Shown here: positions 34,454 to 43,041 of the stretch, piece by piece
Layout: each line of letters starts with the position of its first letter
Numbering within the stretch: the first letter of the stretch is position 1
From: Bacillota bacterium
GTDB lineage: Bacteria > Bacillota > Clostridia > Christensenellales > SZUA-584
Reading direction: 5' to 3'
DNA: 64,000 bases
Assembly (NCBI GenBank): GCA_023408075.1
Contig: JAEYKW010000041.1
Location: forward strand, 1-64,000
Notes under the pieces: model-generated
Database searches by the model: none
What the model saw: the letters and a program-made list of their open reading frames with translations, nothing else
Told to the model about the DNA's origin: nothing
Program-made: the position numbers and the translations under genes

Positions 34454-35629
34454 GTGGATTTATTTGAAAAGTGTTATTCCTTTACTGACGCGAAAGAGTC
34501 AATTGCATCCGGGCTTTATCCATACTTTCATGCGCTTCATACCGCCCAAGACACAGAAGTGGTTATGGACGGCAGACGTATCATCATGATCGGTTCCAAT
34601 AACTACATGGGGCTTACAAGCGATCCGCGCACAATTCAGGCGGCAAAAGACGCGCTGGATAAGTTCGGGACAGGCTGCTCGGGCTCGCGCTTTTTAAACG
34701 GCACGCTCGTGCTGCATGAACAGCTCGAGGAAGAGCTGGCGGACTTTTTTAATAAGGATGCGGCGCTCACGTTCAGCACCGGCTTCCAAACGAATCTCGG
34801 TGTGATTTCTGCGGTCGTCGGCCGGCATGATTACATTATAAACGACTCGGAAAATCACGCAAGCATTATAGACGCGAGCCGTTTGGCTTACGCGAAAAAC
34901 GTGCTCAAATACGAGCACAGCGACATGGCGAGCCTTGAAGAACGGCTGCAGCGCCTGCCCGAAGACGCGGGCAAGCTGATTATTACGGACGGCGTATTCT
35001 CGATGAGCGGCGATCTCGCAAAGCTTCCCGAAATTGTGGAGCTTGCCAAGAAATACAAAGCGCGCATACTCGTGGACGATGCGCACGGCGCGGGCATGGT
35101 CGGCAAATGCGGCCGCGGTACCGCGAACTACTTCGGTCTCGAGAAAGAAGTCGATATCATTATGACGACGTTCTCCAAATCGTTCGCGTCGCTCGGCGGA
35201 TGCATCGCCGCGGAAGCAGACGTGATCGGTTACGTGAAGCACCGTTCGCGCCCGTTCATTTTCAGCGCGTCAATCCCGCCGGCCAATGCCGCTGCCGCGC
35301 GCGAGGCGCTGCGCATCATGAAGGCAGAGCCGGAGCGCCAGAAAGCGCTGATCGACATTTCAAATTACATGCGTGGTAAGCTCAAAGACGCGGGCATTCC
35401 GATCATCGAGGGTGAGACGGCGGTTATTCCGGTGTTCACCTACGATATGCACAGAACGTTTGTCATCACGAAGATGCTGTTTGAAGAGGGCGTTTATGTG
35501 AACCCCGTCATCCCGCCCGCCGTGAAGGACGGCGAGTGCATGCTGCGGACAAGCTATACCGCGACGCACACAAAAGAGCAAATGGATACGGCGGTCGAAG
35601 CGTTCAAACGCGTATTTTCAAAGATTTAA
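34454..35629 (+). CDS. Alpha-oxoamine synthase (KBL / BioF / serine palmitoyltransferase-like)
   Basis: The 391-residue PLP enzyme has GSNNYMGLTSDPR, GTGCSGSRFLNGTLVLHEQLEEELADFF, DSENHASIIDASR (His135 stacking on PLP), ILVDDAHGAGMVG, and TTFSKSFASLGG with the PLP Lys242. The family condenses an acyl-CoA with an amino acid, releasing CO2 or CoA. 2-amino-3-ketobutyrate CoA ligase, 8-amino-7-oxononanoate synthase and serine palmitoyltransferase cannot be separated with certainty here; there are no biotin or threonine genes nearby. The GTG start follows GGGGGAG. A terminator follows at 35668. Confidence 0.9.
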   Translation: MDLFEKCYSFTDAKESIASGLYPYFHALHTAQDTEVVMDGRRIIMIGSNNYMGLTSDPRTIQAAKDALDKFGTGCSGSRFLNGTLVLHEQLEEELADFFNKDAALTFSTGFQTNLGVISAVVGRHDYIINDSENHASIIDASRLAYAKNVLKYEHSDMASLEERLQRLPEDAGKLIITDGVFSMSGDLAKLPEIVELAKKYKARILVDDAHGAGMVGKCGRGTANYFGLEKEVDIIMTTFSKSFASLGGCIAAEADVIGYVKHRSRPFIFSASIPPANAAAAREALRIMKAEPERQKALIDISNYMRGKLKDAGIPIIEGETAVIPVFTYDMHRTFVITKMLFEEGVYVNPVIPPAVKDGECMLRTSYTATHTKEQMDTAVEAFKRVFSKI

Positions 35630-35667
35630 TACCGTTCATGTTTTCCCCAATATATAACCTTTTCTAC

Positions 35668-35697
35668 AAGGCGCCCGTTGCGGCGTCTTGCTTTTTT
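35668..35697 (+). terminator. Rho-independent terminator
   Basis: AAGGCGC (35668-35674) pairs with GCGTCTT (35683-35689, one G-U) followed by GCTTTTTTG. Confidence 0.7.
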
Positions 35698-35724
35698 GTA
35701 TCAGAAACAATATGGGGGAGTTGA

Positions 35725-35859
35725 AAAAAAGCTTTTACTAAAAAGAATTCTGTCCAACCAGATAAAACTATCTCCCATTGGGAAGAAAGCGGTGTGAAGC
35801 GCCGGTTGAAGGTGTATGATCAGGTTCTGTATAAAGTTGCTCACCTAGTCGCCTGTTGA
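35725..35859 (+). pseudogene. Possible fragment of an XRE-type HTH regulator
   Basis: A 44-codon open stretch without a start codon includes QPDKTISHWEESGVKRRLKVYD, resembling the recognition helix of XRE regulators (TISxWExG). The upstream half of the HTH is missing. The remainder of 35630-36013 has no gene; near 35935 it contains a CTTAAGGCC..AAAAGGGCTT segment similar to one at 63570. Confidence 0.3.
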
Positions 35860-36013
35860 CGACGGTTTCCCCGGAGGTTAAGCCCTCGATTAACGAAAAG
35901 ATGCGTGCACCGATCCGCAACCCTTGCCGCGGGCGGTCTCAGTGCGCCTTAAGGCCATGCCAAAAGGGCTTCGCCGTTGATGACCTTCCGGTCAATTGAT
36001 TTTCAGGCAGACA

Positions 36014-36217
36014 TTATTTGTTTTGTGACACGTCTTCACCCTCTTGTCTTCTCTTTCTGTCGCCCATCACGCAAAGAAAAAACAACAAAGCAGAAAAACC
36101 AATCAATGATGCGATAAGTGCGGAAGGCAGTTCGGCGATAAAAAAGTGAATGCAGAGCGCTACAAGCAATACGATACACGCAAGTGTCTTTCCAATCACG
36201 GTTTCTGTCTTTTTCAT
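36014..36217 (-). CDS. Small membrane protein
   Basis: The 67-residue product starts MKKTETVIGKTLACIVLLVALCIHFFIAELPSALIASLIGFSALLFFLC, predicting two membrane helices, and ends in a charged tail (GDRKRRQEGEDVSQNK). On the minus strand GGAGG lies 5 bases before the ATG at 36217; the longer frame upstream is not supported. It is divergent from the glycosyltransferase at 36393. Function unknown. Confidence 0.65.
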   Translation of the reverse strand: MKKTETVIGKTLACIVLLVALCIHFFIAELPSALIASLIGFSALLFFLCVMGDRKRRQEGEDVSQNK

Positions 36218-36392
36218 TTCGTCCTCCTGAAATACAGTCGTTGGGATTGAGAAGCATACCGCTATGACCAGTAAACCACATGACGCATCCAAAATCAATG
36301 CGGCGGCAAAATGATCGCCGGTACAAGAACGCTCGGCGTGTCTTGCTTTTTTTCCATCCAAACATTATGATTTATAGGAATGATCTGGAGGA

Positions 36393-37640
36393 ATGGGTTT
36401 GGACATCGTATTTGAAGTTTTCGCGTGGCTTGTTTTTGCAGCTGCGGTTGTGATACTGGCTGTTAAATTCTTTCGGGACAAGGATTCCGGCGGGCTGCTG
36501 CCGCCGCCGCAGAAATTGAGCCGGGGCATACTATGCAAAATCATCGCTGCTGTGCTGCTGTCGCGCATCGTCCTTTATCTTCTGAGCTTTGCTTTTACGC
36601 ATATCATCGGTTTTCCTAAGAATTTCCTCGAGGTTTGGAACGAGTGGGACGCGCAAAGCTACCTCTGGATTGCCAATAACGGCTATTTCAGCCCGGATGA
36701 AGGCTGGATTCGTATCGTGTTTTATCCGCTTTATCCGTTTGCGGTCTGGCTGCTCAAGTTCGTGTTCGTCAATGACATCATCGCGGGGCTGGCCGCGTCG
36801 TGGGGGTGCCTTTGCGGTGCTTGCGTGTTTTTGTACAAGCTCGTGCTGCTGGATTCATGCCACAAAACGGCATTCCGGGCCGTCAAGTTTCTGCTGATAT
36901 TTCCGTGCACCGTGTTTTTGGGCGCGCCGTATACCGAATCGATGTTCCTGTTGTTCTCGTTCGGCTGCCTGTATTATGCGCGCATTAATAAGTTTGTGCC
37001 GGCGTGTGTGATGGCCGGTCTTGCCGCAATGTCGCGCAATATGGGGCTGCTGCTTGCCATTCCGGTATTCATCGAGATACTCTGCGCGCATAGGCTGACG
37101 CCGCAGAATTTCAGGCATAACTTCAGGCAGAAGCTCAAAGCCTCGCTTAAGGATTTCGCCTCGCTGCTGATCGTGGGGGCCGGTGCGCTGGCGTATCTGT
37201 TTTTGAACCACGCGATGCTCGGCAATGCGCTCGCATTCATGCAGCACCAGCAGGAGCACTGGTCTCAAAGCTTCGGCAGCTATGCGCATTCGCTGCTCAC
37301 CACATTCCAGCAAATGCTCGCCGAAACGGCCGTCAGGCGGCAGCTGCTGCTGTGGGTGCTGCAGTTCGCCGTGCTGATACTGGGGGGCTTGAGCCTGCCG
37401 CTCATCAGCAAAAAGACGCGCCTGTCTTACGGCGCTTATGCGGTGGCGTATGTGTTTGTGGCGTTCGCGCCCACCTGGCTGCTCTCGGGCCTGCGCTACT
37501 TTATGGGGCTCGCCGTGCTGTTCCCGCTGCTCGCGGCGGCCGCGCGGCGCAGATGGCTGGATATCGCTTTGACCGTTGTCTTTTCCGTCTTCGCCGTGGC
37601 GTTTGCGTGTTTCTTTGCCGTTCACTGGGAAGTGCTGTAA
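36393..37640 (+). CDS. PIG-V-like GT-C mannosyltransferase
   Basis: The 415-residue membrane protein has about nine to ten helices and the PIG-V family pattern: WNEWDAQSYLWIANNGYF (acidic catalytic loop after helix 1-2), VFYPLYPFAVWLLK, FLGAPYTESMFLLFSFGCLYYAR and a C-terminal FAPTWLLSGLRYFMGLAVLFPLLA. Such enzymes use polyprenyl-phosphate mannose to glycosylate outside the membrane. GGAGG (36387-36391) is only 1 base from the ATG at 36393 but 7 from an in-frame TTG at 36399, so the true start may be 36399. The next gene follows 22 bp later. Confidence 0.85.
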   Translation: MGLDIVFEVFAWLVFAAAVVILAVKFFRDKDSGGLLPPPQKLSRGILCKIIAAVLLSRIVLYLLSFAFTHIIGFPKNFLEVWNEWDAQSYLWIANNGYFSPDEGWIRIVFYPLYPFAVWLLKFVFVNDIIAGLAASWGCLCGACVFLYKLVLLDSCHKTAFRAVKFLLIFPCTVFLGAPYTESMFLLFSFGCLYYARINKFVPACVMAGLAAMSRNMGLLLAIPVFIEILCAHRLTPQNFRHNFRQKLKASLKDFASLLIVGAGALAYLFLNHAMLGNALAFMQHQQEHWSQSFGSYAHSLLTTFQQMLAETAVRRQLLLWVLQFAVLILGGLSLPLISKKTRLSYGAYAVAYVFVAFAPTWLLSGLRYFMGLAVLFPLLAAAARRRWLDIALTVVFSVFAVAFACFFAVHWEVL

Positions 37641-37662
37641 TAAATCGTGAGGAGAATTTGAT

Positions 37663-38220
37663 ATGGAGAAGCCAAAGAATTTCATCAGAACGTATACCGG
37701 CATTTACTTTGACCCGTATATGATTAGGCCGGAGCAGGTTGAGATACTCGATATCGCGCATTCGCTGTCGCTGATGACGCGCGCCAACGGACATATCCGG
37801 CATTTCTTTTCGGTGGCGCAGCACGCCGTGAACTGTGCGCTTGAAGCGGGCAACCGTGGGCTCTCGCGGCGCATGCAGCTCGCATGTTTGATGCACGATG
37901 CGGCGGAAAGCTATATTTCGGATGTCACACGCCCCATCAAGCACCGTTTGGAAGGATATGAGCAGATAGAGGACAAAGTGCTCGGCGTGATATTCGGTAA
38001 GGTTGGCCTCGGAGAACTGAGCGGCGACGAGCTGCGCGCGGTCAAAGAGATCGACGACGCGATGCTCTATTACGAGTTTGAGGCGCTTACGGGCGTGCAG
38101 ATAAGAGATGTCCCGCCCGTTATCACGATGGCGCACGATTTTTCATACAAGCCGATGGCGGACGTCGAGCGTGATTTTTTAAGCATGTATGACGTGCTTT
38201 CCAAAACCGCGAAACCGTAG
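37663..38220 (+). CDS. HD-domain phosphohydrolase (YfbR-like)
   Basis: The 185-residue protein has the HD metal motif: HIRHFFSVAQHAVNCA (first His), ACLMHDAAESYISDVTRPIK (HD pair) and EIDDAMLYYEF (distal Asp). It resembles YfbR-type 5'-nucleotidases acting on deoxynucleoside monophosphates; the exact substrate is unproven. A GGAG box precedes the ATG. The stop codon TAG (38218-38220) lies within the first REP unit at 38216, so a repeat has landed at or formed the gene end. Confidence 0.87.
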   Translation: MEKPKNFIRTYTGIYFDPYMIRPEQVEILDIAHSLSLMTRANGHIRHFFSVAQHAVNCALEAGNRGLSRRMQLACLMHDAAESYISDVTRPIKHRLEGYEQIEDKVLGVIFGKVGLGELSGDELRAVKEIDDAMLYYEFEALTGVQIRDVPPVITMAHDFSYKPMADVERDFLSMYDVLSKTAKP

Positions 38221-38660
38221 GGGACGGCCTCCCGGACGTCCCGCATGATTGCGCGTGATGGGAGGGCGAGTCATGTATGCCATACCTATACGGTATAATG
38301 CACGAATCGTAGGGGAGGGCCTCCATGCCTTCCCGCATGGCTGCACGGTTATGGGAGGGCGGGCTTGGAAACCCGCCCCTACGAATATGATGGCCAAAGC
38401 GTAGGGAAGGGCCTCCCGGACGTCCCGTATGACTGCACGGTGATAGGAGGGCGGGCTTGGAAACCCGCCCCTACGAATATGATGGCCAAAGCGTAGGGGA
38501 GGGCCTCCATGCCCTCCCGCATGGCTGCACGGTGATGGGAGGGCGGGCTTGGAAACCCGCCCCTACGTATAATGGCCGAGCCGTAGGGGAGGGCCTCCAT
38601 GCCCTCCCGCATGGCTGCACGGTGATGGGCGGCGCGTCAATGATGCCGCGCCCTACGATC
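38216..38660. repeat. REP-like tandem array, five units of about 91 bp
   Basis: Units start with CGTAGGG at 38216, 38308, 38400, 38491 and 38582. A unit has two inverted-repeat modules: GGGAGGGCCTCCATGCCCTC and GGGCGGGCTTGGAAACCCGC with flanking CCTACG. The last unit carries a different second module (GCGGCGCGTCAATGATGCCG), like the repeats near 16695. There are no unique spacers, so it is not CRISPR. The 619-base gap 38221-38839 holds this array and the next promoter. Confidence 0.88.
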
Positions 38661-38771
38661 CGCGAAACCTTTGGGGACGGCCTCCGATATTCCGATAAAA
38701 TAATGATGGCATTTGGAAGTCCAACATTTCGGAACAACGAAAAATAATTATCGAAAAACGGTAAAAATTAA

Positions 38772-38800
38772 TTGACATACGTATGGATGCGTGCTACGAT
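38772..38800 (+). promoter_or_regulatory. Sigma-A promoter
   Basis: TTGACA (38772-38777) and TACGAT (38795-38800) are spaced 17 bp, upstream of the small gene at 38840. Confidence 0.75.
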
Positions 38801-38839
38801 CTCCTTGAAAACAACGATCATTCAAGGAGGATTTTTCTT

Positions 38840-38947
38840 ATGACGGATACACGCTATCTCTACCAATATTTCTTGGAGAAGAGCCAGACTGATAAGAAAA
38901 AACCGCAGCCCAAGCCCAAAAAGGATAAAGGGGGCAAAAAGTCATGA
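38840..38947 (+). CDS. 35-residue lysine/proline-rich peptide coupled to the DUF4173 gene
   Basis: ATG 38840 lies 9 bases after AAGGAGG (38824-38830) and encodes MTDTRYLYQYFLEKSQTDKK followed by a basic KPQPKPKKDKGGKKS tail. Its TGA (38945-38947) overlaps the next start (ATGA at 38944). The strong promoter and ribosome binding site indicate that the peptide is translated, either as a coupling leader or as a partner of the membrane protein. No known family. Confidence 0.7.
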   Translation: MTDTRYLYQYFLEKSQTDKKKPQPKPKKDKGGKKS

Positions 38948-40434
38948 ACGACCAAATGGCTGCTCCCGAGAACCAAGGCTTGCCCAAACGCCGTATCAAC
39001 CTGCGGCTGCTGATCAGCGCCGCCATATTCGGCATCATATTCGCGGCGATTTTCGTGAATCAGGAGCTTGGTTTCAATCTTGCGGTATTTTTCCTTCTCA
39101 TTTATGCGTATGCCGCATTCAACGCCACTTCGATTTTTGCCGTGCCCTTCCGGCAGGAAAAACTGCTCTATCTGTTCACAATACCGGTCATATTTTTAAG
39201 CCTGTCGCTTTTTGTCACGAGCTCGTTTATCCACGTGTTCAGCGTGCTTGCGATACTCGCGGTGATGTATGTGCAGTATACGGTGCTTTCGGGCAGCGCG
39301 CTCAACCGCTGGGATGAAAGCGGCTTCATCGTCGATATCGTGATGACAGGCATCACCCGTTTCCTGTTCGGTATCGTCCGGTTTGTGGGAGACGGCTTCA
39401 GCGCTCTTTTTAAAGGCAGAAAGAAGGCGGGTGCGCTGGCCGGTGTGGGCATCGGCATTATATTGCTGCTCATTGTGGTGCCGCTGCTCGTCGGGGCGGA
39501 TGCCAACGTATCCAAAATGCTCGGTCAGTTTATCGAAAGCCTCGCGCTCGGTGATATATTCCTTTATGTGTTCATGTTTGTGCTCGGCGCTTCGCTGATT
39601 ATGGGGCCCGCGTCCACGGCTTTGGAGCCGGAAAGCACGGGGCCGAGAAAGGCCGTGCATATCACAAAGCGGCCGATACCTGCCGTGACCATTGGCGTTG
39701 CGCTCACGATGGTAGCTGCCGTGTATGCGCTGTTCGCGGCTGTGCAGTTCGGGTATTTCTTTGCGCCCAAGGAGACGCTATCCTCGGTGCTCGGGCTCAC
39801 GAGCTCGGTGTATGCGGTGCGCGGCTTCGGAGAAATGATGTTCATGACGTGCTTTAATTTTGTGCTGATCGTCATCGCGTTGCGCTTCACGCATCAAAAG
39901 GACGGAAAAACGCCGCCGTATCTGACTGTGCTTTATGTGCTGCTTATCGCGTTTAACTTCGTGATACTCGCCTCGGCGCACCTGCGCATGGCATGCTATG
40001 TCGCGTCGTTCGGGGACACGGTTGCGCGTTTCCTGTCGCACTCGTTCATGCTGCTGCTCGTGGTTTTCAATGTTGTGATGCTTGCGCGCATCTTCTCGGA
40101 CAAAGTGAAGCTGATTCGGCTGTTCGCGGCGGCGGCACTGATTTATCTTTGCACGCTCACTGCGGTAAACCCGGAGCGGTATATCGCGGGAGAGAACATA
40201 CAGCGCTACGAGCGTACGGGCAAGATCGACGTCGAATATCTGCTGTCTCTGCCCGGAGATGCGCTGGCCGATATGTGCGATTTTCTGATTGGGAGGCCGG
40301 AGCTGATGGATAAAGCCGCGAGGGAGCAGGCCGAGCTTCAGCTCGAGAACCTCGAGAGCAAGGATTCCGGCTGGCTGTCCAGCAATCTTGCGGATATACG
40401 GGCCGAAGCGAAGCTTAAAGAGCTGCTTCGCTGA
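38944..40434 (+). CDS. DUF4173-family multi-spanning membrane protein
   Basis: The 496-residue protein has about 12 membrane helices and the DUF4173 features: INLRLLISAAIFGIIFAAIF near the N-terminus, FGEMMFMTCFNFVLIVIALRF, HLRMACYVASFGDT, then NPERYIAGENIQRYERTGKIDVEYLLSLPGDAL and a soluble C-terminal tail. Function unknown. It is translationally coupled to the 35-residue peptide. Its last 26 codons recur, diverged, at 41660-41737, beyond a two-gene cassette on the other strand. Confidence 0.85.
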   Translation: MNDQMAAPENQGLPKRRINLRLLISAAIFGIIFAAIFVNQELGFNLAVFFLLIYAYAAFNATSIFAVPFRQEKLLYLFTIPVIFLSLSLFVTSSFIHVFSVLAILAVMYVQYTVLSGSALNRWDESGFIVDIVMTGITRFLFGIVRFVGDGFSALFKGRKKAGALAGVGIGIILLLIVVPLLVGADANVSKMLGQFIESLALGDIFLYVFMFVLGASLIMGPASTALEPESTGPRKAVHITKRPIPAVTIGVALTMVAAVYALFAAVQFGYFFAPKETLSSVLGLTSSVYAVRGFGEMMFMTCFNFVLIVIALRFTHQKDGKTPPYLTVLYVLLIAFNFVILASAHLRMACYVASFGDTVARFLSHSFMLLLVVFNVVMLARIFSDKVKLIRLFAAAALIYLCTLTAVNPERYIAGENIQRYERTGKIDVEYLLSLPGDALADMCDFLIGRPELMDKAAREQAELQLENLESKDSGWLSSNLADIRAEAKLKELLR

Positions 40435-40698
40435 GACGGGACGAATCAAAACAAATAACACGCCAGCAGCGCGTCAGGTTGCTGACAAAGTAACAATTGT
40501 CACTGATATAGCAACTAAATCTGTCATCCAGTCCACCGCGCAGCGAGGAGCGATGCGATGACTGCGCAGTGGAAAGAATGACAGGCAGGGTTCTTCATCA
40601 AACTGACGAAAGCAGCGTGTTTTTTTGTTTTGTGAAACAGCCGTTCAATGGCTGAGGATCAGTTCCGTTGGACCGTTAAGCTTTTGGTTATGACGAAA

Positions 40699-41004
40699 TC
40701 AGCACCCTTCACCGTTTGAAGTGCATGAGCTTTCCGCTTGCCTCGTTTTCTCCGTATGTAAAAAATCTTTTATATCCAATGTCCGGGTTTGATTTTCCAA
40801 AATAAATAGCGGTATGCCAATCCCACCGGCTTTGATGACCGACAGGAACATTTCATCGTTATCCCGGTAAGCAAGGAACTCTTTCAGCGTTCTCAGGCTT
40901 TTTGTAATGTCTCTGAAATCCAGCTCAGCAGCCACGGCTTTTAACTCGGCTTTTGCGGCTGCGCAATCAGGGCAATCCTCTGCGCCATACATAATAATAT
41001 TCAT
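40699..41004 (-). CDS. Glutaredoxin/thioredoxin-like protein
   Basis: The 101-residue product starts MNIIMYGAEDCPDCAAAKAEL with a CPDC redox motif and has a thioredoxin-fold cis-proline loop in IGIPLFILE. It has an unusual Cys-containing tail (ESSCTSNGEGC). It would reduce disulfides or act as an electron carrier in the cytoplasm. The gene lies 14 bp after a DUF4395 membrane protein gene in the same direction, suggesting a joint redox function at the membrane. Confidence 0.82.
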   Translation of the reverse strand: MNIIMYGAEDCPDCAAAKAELKAVAAELDFRDITKSLRTLKEFLAYRDNDEMFLSVIKAGGIGIPLFILENQTRTLDIKDFLHTEKTRQAESSCTSNGEGC

Positions 41005-41018
41005 AGCGGTTCCTCGTG

Positions 41019-41504
41019 CTATTTAATAAATTCTTTCGATAAAATATTTCCGGCTTTATTCGGCAGTAAAGCATACATCCAGCAGCCAAGGCAAAAGCCG
41101 AAAGCCGATTCCAGCACGGCACAAATAAGCAGGATAACCAAAACGACAGTGCCGGGTATAAGTAAATTTGCAGCGTATAGCAAGGTTGCAACCGCAGAGA
41201 AGAGCACACCTATGCGTGCGGCGAAAATTTTCGGCGCGCTGTCCACCATTTTCTTAGGAAGATTGAATCCGGATACGGTTCCTCTTGCCAAAGCCGCTAA
41301 TGGACTGTATTTTGGCCTGATAAACGCACGAATAATAAAATCAATCGCTAAAGCTCCGGTGATGATGGCAGCGGTTTGAGCCGAGGCTGCGAATGCTGAC
41401 AATAATGCGGCTGCGGTTATGAGGGCAACAAATCCCGCGACGACGCGGACGGTCGTGTTATCACGCTGCCCTCCGGAGATCGGGCACGAAAAATTGATAG
41501 GCAT
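41019..41504 (-). CDS. DUF4395 membrane protein
   Basis: The 161-residue protein starts MPINFSCPISGGQRDNTTVRVVAGFVAL and has four membrane helices; DFIIRAFIRPKYSPLA and the Cys-containing GFCLGCWMYALLP match DUF4395. The minus-strand start at 41504 has GGAGG upstream. DUF4395 genes are often paired with thioredoxin-like genes, as here, hinting at transmembrane electron or sulfur transfer. The cysteines CxxC near the end could be redox active. Confidence 0.82.
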   Translation of the reverse strand: MPINFSCPISGGQRDNTTVRVVAGFVALITAAALLSAFAASAQTAAIITGALAIDFIIRAFIRPKYSPLAALARGTVSGFNLPKKMVDSAPKIFAARIGVLFSAVATLLYAANLLIPGTVVLVILLICAVLESAFGFCLGCWMYALLPNKAGNILSKEFIK

Positions 41505-41659
41505 GGTGTAACCTCCTTTATAGATATACGATAAATCATATATGATTAGTATTATATTATGTTTGTTTTTAATTTCTGTCAATAAGTGAAACAAATAAAT
41601 ATGTTGAATGGGTGTGTCATGTTGCCTTCTGAAGCAAAAATCAAAGTGATATATGTAAA

Positions 41660-41737
41660 GGCAAGGATTCGGGATGGTCGTTGGGCAATCTTGCGGATAT
41701 GCGGACCGAAGCGAAGCTTAAAGAGCTGCTTCGCTGA
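41660..41737 (+). pseudogene. Duplicated 3' end of the DUF4173 gene
   Basis: This 78-base stretch encodes GKDSGW..NLADMRTEAKLKELLR and a TGA, matching the last 26 codons of the gene ending at 40434 with about 10 mismatches, the last 30 bases being identical. No upstream part of the gene is present. It brackets the glutaredoxin/DUF4395 cassette. Confidence 0.8.
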
Positions 41738-41840
41738 CATTACACAGTGCGCGGCGGTTAAGTAAAAATTTGCTGATAGCAGGGGTAAAAAAAGGGGTTG
41801 CCTAATCGCCGCGTTTCTGTTAGAATAATTTTCGCGACAC

Positions 41841-41915
41841 GCCTCCTTGGTCAAGCGGTCAAGACACCGCCCTCTCACGGCGGTAACAGGGGTTCGATTC
41901 CCCTAGGAGGTACCA
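41841..41915 (+). tRNA. tRNA-Glu (anticodon CTC)
   Basis: The 75-base gene has a GCCTCCT acceptor pairing with AGGAGGT, a D-arm, an anticodon stem CCGCC/GGCGG with loop CTCTCAC (anticodon CTC), a T-arm with GGTTCGATTCC and an encoded CCA. A short hairpin of ACGCTTTATGCGTG and a T run after it may act as terminator. It is a likely integration site for the region that follows. The rest of 41505-42348 contains only the gene relic at 41660 and repeat material. Confidence 0.95.
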
Positions 41916-42070
41916 AAAAGAAGAACACGCTTTATGCGTGTTTTTTCTTTTGCATATTTTCAAAGAATCGAACACGAGCCCGCCGCCGCCAGCTTGTGCC
42001 CTATAGGGTATGGCGGATGAAGGCGGGTGAGTCGGCGTGATAGTGAGCGAGAGCGAACGGAGCGAGGAGC

Positions 42071-42087
42071 GATTCCCTAGGAGGTAC
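42071..42087 (+). repeat. Fragment of the tRNA-Glu 3' end
   Basis: GATTCCCTAGGAGGTAC repeats the T-arm/acceptor end of the tRNA at 41841 with one C missing. It lies 150 bp downstream, after a region rich in CCGCCGCCGCCAG and GCGAGAGCGAACGGAGCG. Confidence 0.7.
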
Positions 42088-42348
42088 TAAAAGAAAAATC
42101 CGAGTTTAATACAATAATGGTTAGTCCATTCAAACTGGCCATTTGTAAGTACGTCGCTATTGAGGAATAATTAAAAAGTTAGGCAATCGTTAAATGGTTT
42201 TTTAAGATGCTCTTTTGAAAAGAATAACATAGGAATAACTTTTTTATGAAATTTTAGACAAATTATAATAGAGCGACAACAAATTTTATGCTAAAATGTT
42301 ATTATACATCCAAAATGGGCAGTTTGATTAAATTTATGGAGTAATATA

Positions 42349-43041
42349 ATGAATAATTTAGTTGAAGTATCAATAAAACAAGTTGAGGTTTTTTCGATAA
42401 TAGCTTCAGTAATTTCGATAGTTCTTGGAATATTAGCAATTGTCTTAGCTATTGTTTTTTATGTAATGTCTGTAAAATCTGCCAAAGAAGTTGAAAAATC
42501 TTCTGACAGTATTAATTCTAGTGTAAAAAAATTAGAGATTTTATTTGATAAACTATATAGTGGTACTTTCGATATGATGAGAGAAACAGTAACAGACATG
42601 CGAAAACATGTTTATTCAAGTAGTAACTCATCTCCAACAGAGAGTATTTCTAAGCAAGTAGAAAAAGAGACATCGGAAATTGTTTCAAGAGTAGTTAATG
42701 AGATAAGACAAAATCAAAAATCTGATGAAGAGTTGGAAAAGATAATACTAAATATGATTTCAAAGTCAAAACAGCTAGAGCAAGATGCTAAATTAAATAC
42801 TATAAGAGACATTTTATTAGCATATTTAAAAATCCACAATGGGGCTACATTCAAGCAAATAAGGGGATTTATGATAAAAAGAGGATTATTACAACCTGAT
42901 AATGATCCATCACTATTTAGTGAGCTTGAACAATTAGTTAAAGAAGATAAAATTATCGATCCATTTGAGGTAGACTATCATGATGGAAAAAACTTTATTT
43001 CATATGATGCAGAAATTATTCTTAAACCCGATGATTTATAA
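42349..43041 (+). CDS. AT-rich membrane-anchored coiled-coil protein
   Basis: The 230-residue product has one strong membrane helix (about residues 17-42, IIASVISIVLGILAIVLAIV), then a coiled-coil-prone stretch (43-150, KEVEKSSDSINSSVKKLEILF onward), and a C-terminal segment (150-230) that looks like a winged helix: ATFKQIRGFMIKRGLLQPD and SELEQLVKEDKIIDPFE. Codon use is much more AT-rich than the core genes, suggesting transfer. A GGAG box precedes the ATG. No close family is recognised; the architecture is common among island genes. Confidence 0.7.
   Translation: MNNLVEVSIKQVEVFSIIASVISIVLGILAIVLAIVFYVMSVKSAKEVEKSSDSINSSVKKLEILFDKLYSGTFDMMRETVTDMRKHVYSSSNSSPTESISKQVEKETSEIVSRVVNEIRQNQKSDEELEKIILNMISKSKQLEQDAKLNTIRDILLAYLKIHNGATFKQIRGFMIKRGLLQPDNDPSLFSELEQLVKEDKIIDPFEVDYHDGKNFISYDAEIILKPDDL

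Noticed and set aside
35930..35970. Shared segment with 63565-63600 (CCTTAAGGCC..AAAAGGGCTT)
   Set aside because: Similarity is about 30 bases and forms only a weak hairpin; not enough to define a repeat family.
38216..38660. Possible CRISPR array
   Set aside because: Whole 91-bp units repeat, with no variable spacers.
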